Positions 24,401 to 31,488 of a stretch of DNA of 31,494 bases are shown in pieces; within the stretch, counting starts at the first letter, position 1; each line of letters starts with the position of its first letter. The notes under the pieces are model-generated. The model was not told where the DNA came from, ran no database searches, and saw only the letters and a program-made list of their open reading frames with translations. The position numbers were made by a program, and so were the translations under genes. The stretch is from RUG11462 sp045539315 (GTDB lineage: Bacteria; Bacillota; Clostridia; Oscillospirales; Acutalibacteraceae): positions 1 to 31,494 of the forward strand of contig JAZQFC010000028.1 in assembly GCA_045539315.1 (NCBI GenBank), in the 5' to 3' direction.

Positions 24401-26323
24401 TGTGGTTTGCAAACTGTTGGCGATTATGTAGATGCACTCGGTCACACAACAGACGCAAACGGCACATGTACAGTTTGTGGCAAAAATGCTAAAGTTTTAG
24501 AGATTAACGCAGCTGCAGATTATGTTGAAAACAACAAGGTAGAACAAATCAAATACGAACAAATCTCACTTGACGACGTTCAAGCAGACAAAGCGTATGC
24601 TATCGCAGTTCAAGATGGACAAAATTTGTATGCATTCACTTCAAGGATGGCGTCTTTCTGGCCAAACAACTATACTATCAACTATGGTTTCCAAGATTAT
24701 GGCAAAGGCAAAGCGGTTGCGTTTGAAGTAACCGGCGAGCAAATCACAGAGTTTGGTGTTGACGAGAGTGTAAGTAACTTCTATTTTGAATATGACAAGA
24801 CTGCAGGAACAATCGTGATTGCCGTTAATGTAAACGGTGAAAAAAGATATTTCACATTCGGTCAACAAGACGGAAACAAAATCAATTTGGGTGTAAAATA
24901 TACCGAAAACAAAGACGAAGCAGTTGTATTCACAATCAACAAGATAAATGCTTCAGGCTCAGTTTCTCTAAAAACTACTTATGATAGCAGAAGCTATTAT
25001 CTTTGTATGAAAAACTGCTGGTACGGCAAGAAGCTGCTTCTTGTAAACGGCAACAACAATTCATTCAAGATTTACGATGCAGTAGAAAATGCTGATAACG
25101 AGGCACTTATCAAGCTTGGTAATGCTATAGCTACTGTAAATGATGCAGTTAATGCCGACCAAGCATTAGCAGATACAGTTTATGCGGACGTTCAAACTGC
25201 GCTAAACCTTTACAAACAAGGCGCTTCTGCTTCGGCTACTGAATGCGAAGCATTGGCTAACAAATTAGTAATGTCAACACATACTTGTAAATACGTTTCT
25301 AACCTTAAAGGTGGCGGATATTCAGTTATGAAAACTGCTACTTGCAAATCTGAAGGTGAAATTTATTATTACTGTCAAGAAGATGGTTGTACAAATTACA
25401 AGATTGAATACACCGCTAAATCAAGTCACAAATTCGGCACAGACGTAACTGTTGTTACACCTGCAACTTGTATTACTGCAGGTGCAGGCACAGTCGCTTG
25501 TACAGTTTGCGGTGAGACAAAAGAAGTAGTAATTGATGCTACTGGTGAACATATTTATGGTGATGATGGCTACTGCACATCAGATGAAAACTGTAACGCT
25601 TCAAAATTCAGCGTTAAAATTGATGGCGTAGCACTTACTCAACAAGATGATGGCTCATTTGTATTACCAACTTCAACTGATTCTGGCTTTGTTTCATACA
25701 CAGATGGCACAAATCATTATGATGCAGGTTATGTATTCGAGACTTTAACTGCAAATGTTGAACTTACAACAGTAACATTATCATTTGATATGCTTTATGG
25801 CTCATCAATGAGATATAATAACCCAACAGGTATTCGTTTCTACTCAAATGTTGATACAGACCTTATCGAATCTTTAAGAGCAGAGGGTGCTGAAATCGAA
25901 CTAGGTACACTTATTGCTCCAAAAGACTATTTAACAGATAAAGAACTCACATTTGAAAGTGGTGTAACTTATGCAAATGTACCATTTAAATCTAAAACTT
26001 GGTATACAGATGGCGAATTCAAAGGTGTTGTTGGCTCAATTGCAAATATTAGAGAAACAAATGTAAACCGTGAATTTGTTGGACGTGGTTATATTAAAAT
26101 CACAGTCGATGGCATAACAAAAACAATTTATGCTTCTTATGCAGAAAATGATATTAAAAATAATGCAAGAAGTATTTGTTACATTGCTAATAAAGTAGTA
26201 ATAAACGACTACACAACTTTAACAGCTGAACTTCAAGCAATTGTTAAACATTACGCTGATTTATATACCGGTAGTGATAAATATACAACTCTTGACCCTG
26301 CTGATAAAGATATATTTGATTAA
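21479..26323 (+). CDS. Secreted multidomain GH2 glycosidase (beta-galactosidase-like)
   Basis: 1,614 residues from the ATG at 21479 (8 nt after GAGG; the GTG at 21470 is too close). Signal peptide to about A28. GH2 sugar-binding domain at about 40-205 (LPHDFSIEG, GGTGWYKKTF), Ig-like domain at about 215-325, TIM barrel at about 335-660 with general acid/base E468 (WGLGNE) and probable nucleophile E560 (FNTEGT). A DUF4982-like domain (about 690-750) and an Ig-like domain (about 810-935) follow. Two Cys-rich regions (about 948-1004 and 1268-1376, TPATC...CTTCG pattern) flank a beta-rich module (about 1010-1245). A short module holding SYTDG precedes the C-terminal domain (from about 1435) shared with the next two secreted proteins. 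Substrate is not certain: beta-galactoside, or another GH2 substrate. Confidence 0.93.
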   Translation: MKKFLSIVLSLLMIVGTFAIVPLSSVSAQTYDNRIEANFNNDWQFFRETYAGASSTKIDAIDSVVGDDWRDITLPHDFSIEGRFSTYATNNRSGCLQGGTGWYKKTFQVPSELSDKRFVINFDGVYSYSYVYVNGQLVGNNTLGYVSFAFDITDYLEFGFENYNEIVVKVVNTVPSERWYSGSGIYRDVTMIVTEPVHVDYRGTAVNFPNLASTNGVDGTTDVTVKVKNESAADASVTVASTVMDGSEVVATAESDAFTVATGAKAETTVSPKVTNPKLWSVDNPNLYTLVTEVKVDGTVVDTYTETIGYKYVEFNNVSGFFLNGKSMKLKGAALHNDLGAAVGTAAYDNAVKRYIDLLRDMGCNAIRTAHQPLSTNLMDYCARSGMMVFDEVFDEWLGTKLGDSNSYNIAGGIAATNPLLLKEDMGGADVSAWSSATTVTWGEFGLKSIMLRDRNNPAVIIWGLGNELFEQSGVNSDAAKQKHVDAAKNLAAWAHETDPQGRPCTFGDNRQETNSSGGARKYLDQVQAEMDITGINYAVGGTWDYLYGVFPERPAFNTEGTDQCSNRGEYDHTKLVNNGATDYEFSSYNNDDRGWANYLGEGWNLILDRDWFMGEFIWAGIDYLGEPCDYGGSKSGLKTPNTTFCGAFDSAGFAKDSMYFYRSIWNENSYTANMLPGTWNKDEVTVDSNGFVPVMVYSNADKVEVVLNGKVVGEATATLVKTSSSDKTNYSRREWAVSVVDSALCNDSKLVEDTTTNDFTQLFVQMYVKYVEGTLELKSYKKVDGEYELITDAKGTQFVETTDGITDLKVTQTATTLTADKNDILHYAVDAVDKDGDFVNGYNGKVTFTLEGEGEIIGADNGSSINIDRGCSDFVVSADKKSATTSCYNGKCLLAVKATDTAGDFTVTATAYDEAAGTTVVATKTAQTVTTTEDTVADEWEEIVEQHICSEYTSVVTPATCEEEGYTTFTCTTCGLQTVGDYVDALGHTTDANGTCTVCGKNAKVLEINAAADYVENNKVEQIKYEQISLDDVQADKAYAIAVQDGQNLYAFTSRMASFWPNNYTINYGFQDYGKGKAVAFEVTGEQITEFGVDESVSNFYFEYDKTAGTIVIAVNVNGEKRYFTFGQQDGNKINLGVKYTENKDEAVVFTINKINASGSVSLKTTYDSRSYYLCMKNCWYGKKLLLVNGNNNSFKIYDAVENADNEALIKLGNAIATVNDAVNADQALADTVYADVQTALNLYKQGASASATECEALANKLVMSTHTCKYVSNLKGGGYSVMKTATCKSEGEIYYYCQEDGCTNYKIEYTAKSSHKFGTDVTVVTPATCITAGAGTVACTVCGETKEVVIDATGEHIYGDDGYCTSDENCNASKFSVKIDGVALTQQDDGSFVLPTSTDSGFVSYTDGTNHYDAGYVFETLTANVELTTVTLSFDMLYGSSMRYNNPTGIRFYSNVDTDLIESLRAEGAEIELGTLIAPKDYLTDKELTFESGVTYANVPFKSKTWYTDGEFKGVVGSIANIRETNVNREFVGRGYIKITVDGITKTIYASYAENDIKNNARSICYIANKVVINDYTTLTAELQAIVKHYADLYTGSDKYTTLDPADKDIFD

Positions 26324-26344
26324 TCTGAAAGGAGACGAATATAA

Positions 26345-29128
26345 ATGAAAAAGTTATTATCAATTATTCTCTCAATTCTTATTCTTGGTAGTTGCTTGGT
26401 AATTCCGATGTTTAATGCAACTGCTGACACTCTCGACGCTTACTCAGGAGACTCTTGGAACACATTTTATCGTAACTTTAACCACACAAAAGTGTACTCA
26501 AGAAGCGTTACTTGGACAGACAGCGCTATGACAAACTCCTTAAGTTCAACAGGAGAATATTTTTATTATTACACAACACCTGGCGACATCGATCTTAAAG
26601 GTTCATATTTTGAAATCAGCAAAGTATCACTTCCAAAAGGTACTTACAACGTATCTACAACTGTAAGAAGTGATATGACTTTGATCAGTCTTGAGTTTTA
26701 TGATAGCGAAGGAAATTTAGTAGGCACTGCCGATACAATTGATACTGCTACAAGAACTACAACAGGTACAGTAACTTTTGCTACTGATTTGACAAACGCT
26801 ACTATCAGAGCTATTGCTCAAAGCTCATCAACAAATGGCACAAGATACCGTCTTGGTGGTAATTATATCAAATTCACAGCTACTACAACACTTGAATATA
26901 CATCAAGACATTTTGATGCATCTCGTGCTTATGCAGGTGCAACTGCTACAACAACAGGCGGTACAACAGCAACAGGCACTTATGCAACTGCAGAACACGA
27001 AAACTGCTCGATCAACACAGGTTCTCAACACACTGCACACGGTGTAAGAGGACTTAATGTTGATGATTACGTTTACTATAAATTCACAGACGTTCCTGCA
27101 GGTACTTACAATATCACAGACTACTACTATGACGTTTCAAGCGGTGCTGCAAAATGGGATGTTTACGTAGGAAATAGTGTTGAAGCTTTAACAAGAGTTA
27201 ACGGTCTAACTTCTTGCGGTTCAAACTCTGTTAAAACTCTCGAAACCGAAAACGTAACTGTTGATACAACAGGTATCCTTATCTACGCAGTTAAGTTTAC
27301 AGAAGGCACTGCAAACGATTGCAGAACAGTTCATTGTTGCTTTGACCTTGAACAAACTTCTACTACCGGCGAACCACTTGAAACAGAATCAACTGTTCCT
27401 TCAGAAGAAACCACAACAACAACTACAACAACTACAACAACTACAACTACCACAACTACTACAACAACTCAAGCGCCTGAAGAGTCTTCTTCACAAACTC
27501 CTGCAGGAACAGCAGTTTATACAAGACAATCAACTTGGGTTGACGGTCAAAAATATCTCCTTATCGGACCTTCTTCAACTGCAGAAGGTTATGCAGGCAA
27601 AGGTATTCTCTATACAAACGGTTTGGTTGCAAGTTCTTATACAGGCACAGATACCGTTGCTTCAATTAAACTTAATGATTACGATTGTAAATCTGTTAAC
27701 ACAGTAGCAAAGGGCCTTAATGCTCTTGATAGCTTCACAACTGAGCAAGACCTTTCACAGTATTACTTTACTGCTGAAAAGCATGATGATTACTTTGCAT
27801 TCAAAACTTCTGATGGCAAATATATCTGTGCAGGTCCACAGGAAGGCAAAAATTCTGCTACTTGGAACAGAACATATTTCTCTGATACTTTAGTTGACGA
27901 TGCTTTGTTTAAAGGCGAGTACAGAGAAGGTAAAACAGGTGAATATTCAGGTAACGGCGCATTCAAAGTTACTTCAAAATCTGGTTACTTCTTCAGAGTA
28001 TTAAACAACGGTAACATCATTTGTAAAGCAGATGGCGACCTCTATCAAGTATTCGTTGGTTTCTATACAACAGGTGATGTAATCGTTCCTGAAGAATCAG
28101 AATCTTCATCATCCACAACTACAACAACTACAACTACAACAACACCTATAGTTACAGATGAATACAACTTTGTATTCCGTGATACTGATTTTGATTTTGA
28201 TATTGTTTCTAGTAGTTTAACATGTAATAATTATACTGACTCTTCTTACCCAGGTCTTGAAATTAAATCTATTGCAAATGGAAATACACTTACTTTTACA
28301 ACAAAAACTTCTATAGCAAGTGGTATTTATATTCCTACACTTTATGCTCGTGCATACGGCGGTAGAGCGAAGTTCGACGTATATATCAACGATACTTTAG
28401 TGGCTTCTGCTCTTGATACAAGCACGTCTGTTAAAGGTACAGGCTCACATATGCCGTTTGAACTTCCACAAGTAACATTTAATACTGATACAATAGTAAC
28501 AATCAAATTTGTAGCAGTTTCAAGTGGTACATTTTATCCAGATGACATTGTTTTCAAAAAGATTGGTGATGCAAACCCAACTGCTATGGAAATCTCAATG
28601 CAAACTGGCGCTGCTTTGAGAATTGGCGTTATCAATGGTATTCGTTTCTATACTCAAGTTGATGCAGACAAAATCGCTAATTTAATCAAAGCGGGTTACA
28701 CAGTTGAAATTGGTACACTTATCGCTCCTGCTGATTTATTAACATCTACTGAACTTACATTTGAATCAGGTGTGACATGTCTTGATGTTAAATATGAAGC
28801 AAAAGATGATAATGGCAACTTTATTTACTATCAAGGCGAAAATGTTTTCGTTGGTTCTATTGCAGAAATCAAAGAAACATCAACCTCTTGGAGTGCTACA
28901 TCTGGTAATATCACAAGAGAATTTGTAGGCCGTGGTTATGTTAAAATGACAAAGGATGGCGAAACAACAACTGTTTATGCAGACTATTCAGATGGAAATA
29001 TTGCAAATAACACTCGTTCATTGCAATATGTTGCAAATGCATATAAGAATGATGTTGATTCAACTTATCCATCAATTAGTCTTGAATTCCAAGCATTTGT
29101 TAATAAATGGGCTAATGCTGTAAGATAG
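26345..29128 (+). CDS. Secreted modular protein with Thr linkers and the shared C-terminal domain
   Basis: 927 residues. Signal peptide cleaved near A27. Two beta-rich modules (about 30-170 and 185-340) resemble carbohydrate-binding modules in composition (DVPAGTYNITDYYYD, WDVYVGNS) but lack a motif I can name. A run of 20 threonines links to a third module (about 385-575, WVDGQKYLLIGPSS). A second run of 10 threonines leads to a fourth beta-rich, CBM-like module (about 605-735) and then the C-terminal domain (about 755-927; G765 opens NGIRFYTQVD). No catalytic motif is seen, so it may be a binding or scaffold protein for the glycosidase 21 nt upstream, with which it forms an operon. GAAAGGAG precedes the ATG. 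A micro-protein gene follows 11 nt after its stop. Confidence 0.85.
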   Translation: MKKLLSIILSILILGSCLVIPMFNATADTLDAYSGDSWNTFYRNFNHTKVYSRSVTWTDSAMTNSLSSTGEYFYYYTTPGDIDLKGSYFEISKVSLPKGTYNVSTTVRSDMTLISLEFYDSEGNLVGTADTIDTATRTTTGTVTFATDLTNATIRAIAQSSSTNGTRYRLGGNYIKFTATTTLEYTSRHFDASRAYAGATATTTGGTTATGTYATAEHENCSINTGSQHTAHGVRGLNVDDYVYYKFTDVPAGTYNITDYYYDVSSGAAKWDVYVGNSVEALTRVNGLTSCGSNSVKTLETENVTVDTTGILIYAVKFTEGTANDCRTVHCCFDLEQTSTTGEPLETESTVPSEETTTTTTTTTTTTTTTTTTTTQAPEESSSQTPAGTAVYTRQSTWVDGQKYLLIGPSSTAEGYAGKGILYTNGLVASSYTGTDTVASIKLNDYDCKSVNTVAKGLNALDSFTTEQDLSQYYFTAEKHDDYFAFKTSDGKYICAGPQEGKNSATWNRTYFSDTLVDDALFKGEYREGKTGEYSGNGAFKVTSKSGYFFRVLNNGNIICKADGDLYQVFVGFYTTGDVIVPEESESSSSTTTTTTTTTTPIVTDEYNFVFRDTDFDFDIVSSSLTCNNYTDSSYPGLEIKSIANGNTLTFTTKTSIASGIYIPTLYARAYGGRAKFDVYINDTLVASALDTSTSVKGTGSHMPFELPQVTFNTDTIVTIKFVAVSSGTFYPDDIVFKKIGDANPTAMEISMQTGAALRIGVINGIRFYTQVDADKIANLIKAGYTVEIGTLIAPADLLTSTELTFESGVTCLDVKYEAKDDNGNFIYYQGENVFVGSIAEIKETSTSWSATSGNITREFVGRGYVKMTKDGETTTVYADYSDGNIANNTRSLQYVANAYKNDVDSTYPSISLEFQAFVNKWANAVR
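27410..27469 (+). repeat. Poly-threonine tract, 20 codons
   Basis: Twenty consecutive Thr codons, mostly ACA and ACT with ACC at two positions, form an ACN triplet microsatellite. As protein it is a linker of the kind used between modules of clostridial glycan-degrading proteins and is a likely site of O-glycosylation. Length changes by slippage would keep the frame. Confidence 0.9.
28115..28144 (+). repeat. Poly-threonine tract, 10 codons
   Basis: Ten consecutive Thr codons (ACA/ACT) after an acidic and serine-rich stretch; second inter-module linker of the same protein. Confidence 0.9.
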
Positions 29129-29139
29129 GAGAGAGATTT

Positions 29140-29283
29140 ATGAAATTTGAAACAATTAGTTTAGAATTAGAAAAATATGAATCTCTTGACATCATCTCGG
29201 CTTCGCAAGAAGTAGAAGACCCGACAGTTGCTCCTACAGAGCCTACAACAAAATATGACCCATATGAAAATGATAAATGGTAA
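29140..29283 (+). CDS. Micro-protein of 47 residues, copy 1
   Basis: Begins MKFETISLELEKYESLDIIS, has a Pro/Thr/Val/Glu middle (about 25-35) and ends PTTKYDPYENDKW. It has no signal peptide, transmembrane helix or cysteine, and is acidic. AGGAGAG stands at a good distance before the ATG, and the gene lies 11 nt after the stop of the large secreted protein, so it is co-transcribed. It closely matches the 48-residue product at 31342: same first four residues, ISLELEKYES, DII, and the last 13 residues. Among conserved residues the codons differ at synonymous sites (for example TAT/TAC, CCA/CCT), so translation is under selection. Function unknown. Possibilities: a peptide precursor with leader and core, or a small partner of the shared C-terminal domain. 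Confidence 0.85.
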   Translation: MKFETISLELEKYESLDIISASQEVEDPTVAPTEPTTKYDPYENDKW

Positions 29284-29325
29284 TTAGATAAAAAGATAAA
29301 TTTTTTTCATATAATTTTCCTTTTG

Positions 29326-29362
29326 AAAAACCGTCCTTTTTACAAGGGCGGTTTTTCTTTTT
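29326..29362 (+). terminator. Terminator after the first micro-protein gene
   Basis: AAAAACCGTCC (29326-29336) pairs with GGGCGGTTTTT (29346-29356) with one G-T wobble, then a T-rich tail. It closes the GH2 / secreted protein / micro-protein operon. Confidence 0.85.
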
Positions 29363-29371
29363 GCACATAAT

Positions 29372-29386
29372 TGACATATTATGTCA
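29372..29386. promoter_or_regulatory. Palindrome upstream of the third secreted protein gene
   Basis: TGACATATTATGTCA: 7-bp arms around one central base. It lies about 64 bp before the promoter of the next gene and beyond the terminator, so it is a candidate binding site for a dimeric regulator. No matching site is seen at the GH2 promoter. Confidence 0.35.
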
Positions 29387-29422
29387 TAGTGTTATGCAAA
29401 ATCGACAAAACAAGTAACTAAA

Positions 29423-29478
29423 TGCACGAAAAAAGGTTATTATTTGCAATTGAAATCGTGATGATTTTGTGCTAAAAT
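29423..29478 (+). promoter_or_regulatory. Promoter of the third secreted protein gene with TGCA sites
   Basis: TTGAAA (29450-29455), 17-bp spacer, TAAAAT (29473-29478). Two TGCA sites (29423 and 29445) lie 22 bp apart. The second is within TATTTGCAA followed by TGAAA, close to TATTTGCAACGAAA in the GH2 operator. Control by the same AraC-type protein is plausible but not proven; the middle site of the 11-bp series is missing. Confidence 0.55.
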
Positions 29479-29509
29479 ACTTATATTAATAAATAGGAGG
29501 TTTTTTCTT

Positions 29510-31321
29510 ATGAAAAAATTAATTGCAATAACACTTTCATTTTTATTGGTTTTTTCTGTATTGCCAATGGCAATGGTTTCGGCGGATGAAACACAATACA
29601 GTTATGTGACAATTGAAGACTTTGAGTCACACACTGTAAACACATCTTACGCATCAGGCAAAAAGGTAAGTGACAGAATTACTAATGGTTGGAATGGTAA
29701 TGGTAGAGTTACTGATGACGCTACTTATCTTAACCCTGAAACCGGCAGTACACTTGCATACAAAGTTGTTAACAACAAACTTACTTACAACAATGGTGGC
29801 GCAGCATTTTTACAACTTGGTTTAACTTCTGAACAACTTGTAGATTCAATAGGTTTCAGATTTTATGTTAAAGGCGATTCTACTGTTTACAAAGCGCTTG
29901 CATTGGGATATACCATTGCTGTAAACGGCAAAAACGAATCATATACCACAAACACAGGTGTTTCTGTTGCAAAAGTTCAAGAAGGTACTTGGGTAACAGT
30001 TAAATGGGGCGAACAAGATTCAAAAGGATTGAATTGGTATCATAATGGTAATAGTAAATGGGCTTATGAAGTTCAACCTGCTTCTGTTATTACTGCTCTT
30101 GATTCTTTATCTATTGCAATAAAATCTGCTGTTACTGCAAATGAACCTGCACAAGCATTTTATGTTGATGACTTCCAAATGATTTATCCTTATACAGAGA
30201 CAGCGACTTCTGTTAAAGTAACTATTGATGGTGAAGAAGTTGCAGAAGTTGATTATGAAGGAACTTACACAATTCCAACTCCACCTACTCATTATTCATA
30301 CACAGATGGTAAAAACATTTATGTTGGTGGCGAAGAAGTTGTTTTAACAAAAGACCTTAAACTTACTTCTGTAATTGAAACATCAAAAGTTGTTTATACA
30401 ATGGACGAAGGCTCAAGAATCACTGGTGGTAGCACAACTGCTTGTAATCCTGGCGCAGGCGAATTTGTAGAAGTTGATGGCGACTGGGTATTTAAGCTTC
30501 CATCAAAAGCAGACCAAACTGCTTCATTTGTGCTTCCTGAAAAATGGTATCATAAAGCAGACTTTAAAGCGATTAAAGTTGAATTTTCAATATCTGGTTC
30601 TTCTGGTGCAGCGGATAATGTTCAATATGTAACATTTGGCAATAGTGAAGAGAAAGTTTCAATTGTCAATGGTTATACAAGTATGGCAAGTAAATACAGT
30701 GTTGATGTAAATGCTGATATTTATGATTACAACACTTTTAAAATTTTCTTAAAAGGCGGTTCAAACTTTGTAGATGCTAAAGACTACATCTACATTGATG
30801 ACGTAACAGTAACATTTGAGTATGATTTTAATTATGTTGCTCCTGAAGAAGATGGCGAAACAACAGAAGTTCTTGCTACTGAAGAATCTGCTTCAATTCG
30901 TCTTGGCGAAGTAAACGGCATCAGATTCTATACAACAATTGATACAGATGCTCTTGCAGCACTCGTAGGCGATAAAGAATACGAAGTTGGTACTCTTATT
31001 GCTCCTGTTGATGTTGCAGGCGAATACCTCACAGTAGAAGATAACTGTGCAGTAGTTCCTTATAATATGACAAACGGACTTTGGGAAGGTAATCAAATCG
31101 TAGGTTCAATTGTTAATATTAAAGAAGCAAACTATAATAGAGAATTTGTTGCTCGTGCATATGTTTTAGTTGATGGTGTATATTACTATTCAGATTCAGT
31201 TTCAGTAAGAACAATTGCTGGTATTGCTGATGCATATATTGCAGATTCAACTAGCAATTATGAAACTTTAGATGCTGATATTAAAGCTCTTGTTGATGCT
31301 TGGGCTAAAGCAAACGATTAA
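29510..31321 (+). CDS. Secreted modular protein with the shared C-terminal domain
   Basis: 603 residues. Signal peptide cleaved near A25. The N-terminal module (about 30-225, YVTIEDFESHTVNTSYASGK ... YVDDFQMIYP) has the shape of a galactose-binding-like or carbohydrate-binding domain. A short module follows (about 228-285, VTIDGEEV ... SYTDGKNIYVGG) that also occurs before the C-terminal domain of the GH2 protein. A second beta-sandwich-like module (about 290-445, ending YIYIDDVTVTFEYDF) and an acidic linker lead to the shared domain (about 460-603; G470 opens NGIRFYTTID). No catalytic residues are recognised; a glycan-binding role is inferred. It has its own promoter and strong AGGAGG. A micro-protein gene follows 20 nt after its stop. 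Confidence 0.85.
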   Translation: MKKLIAITLSFLLVFSVLPMAMVSADETQYSYVTIEDFESHTVNTSYASGKKVSDRITNGWNGNGRVTDDATYLNPETGSTLAYKVVNNKLTYNNGGAAFLQLGLTSEQLVDSIGFRFYVKGDSTVYKALALGYTIAVNGKNESYTTNTGVSVAKVQEGTWVTVKWGEQDSKGLNWYHNGNSKWAYEVQPASVITALDSLSIAIKSAVTANEPAQAFYVDDFQMIYPYTETATSVKVTIDGEEVAEVDYEGTYTIPTPPTHYSYTDGKNIYVGGEEVVLTKDLKLTSVIETSKVVYTMDEGSRITGGSTTACNPGAGEFVEVDGDWVFKLPSKADQTASFVLPEKWYHKADFKAIKVEFSISGSSGAADNVQYVTFGNSEEKVSIVNGYTSMASKYSVDVNADIYDYNTFKIFLKGGSNFVDAKDYIYIDDVTVTFEYDFNYVAPEEDGETTEVLATEESASIRLGEVNGIRFYTTIDTDALAALVGDKEYEVGTLIAPVDVAGEYLTVEDNCAVVPYNMTNGLWEGNQIVGSIVNIKEANYNREFVARAYVLVDGVYYYSDSVSVRTIAGIADAYIADSTSNYETLDADIKALVDAWAKAND

Positions 31322-31341
31322 TCAAAGGAGGGTATTTTATA

Positions 31342-31488
31342 ATGAAATTTGAAAAAATTAGTTTAGAATTAGAAAAATACGAATCTTTTGATATCATTGC
31401 TTCATCACCTACAGAAGAGCCAACAGAGCCTACTAACCCAGTAGAGCCTACTACAAAATACGACCCTTATGAAAATGATAAATGGTAA
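31342..31488 (+). CDS. Micro-protein of 48 residues, copy 2
   Basis: Begins MKFEKISLELEKYESFDIIA, has a middle of repeated Glu-Pro-Thr units (about 23-36) and ends PTTKYDPYENDKW. Shine-Dalgarno AAAGGAGGG precedes the ATG. It is the paralog of the product at 29140 and stands in the same place after a secreted protein carrying the same C-terminal domain. The middle differs in sequence and by one residue in length, while both ends are kept. The window ends six bases after its stop codon, so whatever follows cannot be seen. No modification enzyme, protease or transporter is visible next to it within the window. Confidence 0.85.
   Translation: MKFEKISLELEKYESFDIIASSPTEEPTEPTNPVEPTTKYDPYENDKW

Noticed and set aside
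27261..27707. Gln/Leu-rich plus-strand frame of 148 codons overlapping the Thr-linker gene (and a similar one at 26814-27047)
   Set aside because: It is the out-of-frame reading of ACA/ACT repeats inside a real gene and has no ribosome binding site of its own.
29140..31488. Micro-proteins as dockerins, sortase substrates or lanthipeptide precursors
   Set aside because: No calcium-binding dockerin pattern, no LPXTG, no cysteine, no signal peptide, and no modification enzyme in view. A peptide precursor of another class remains possible and is kept under findings.
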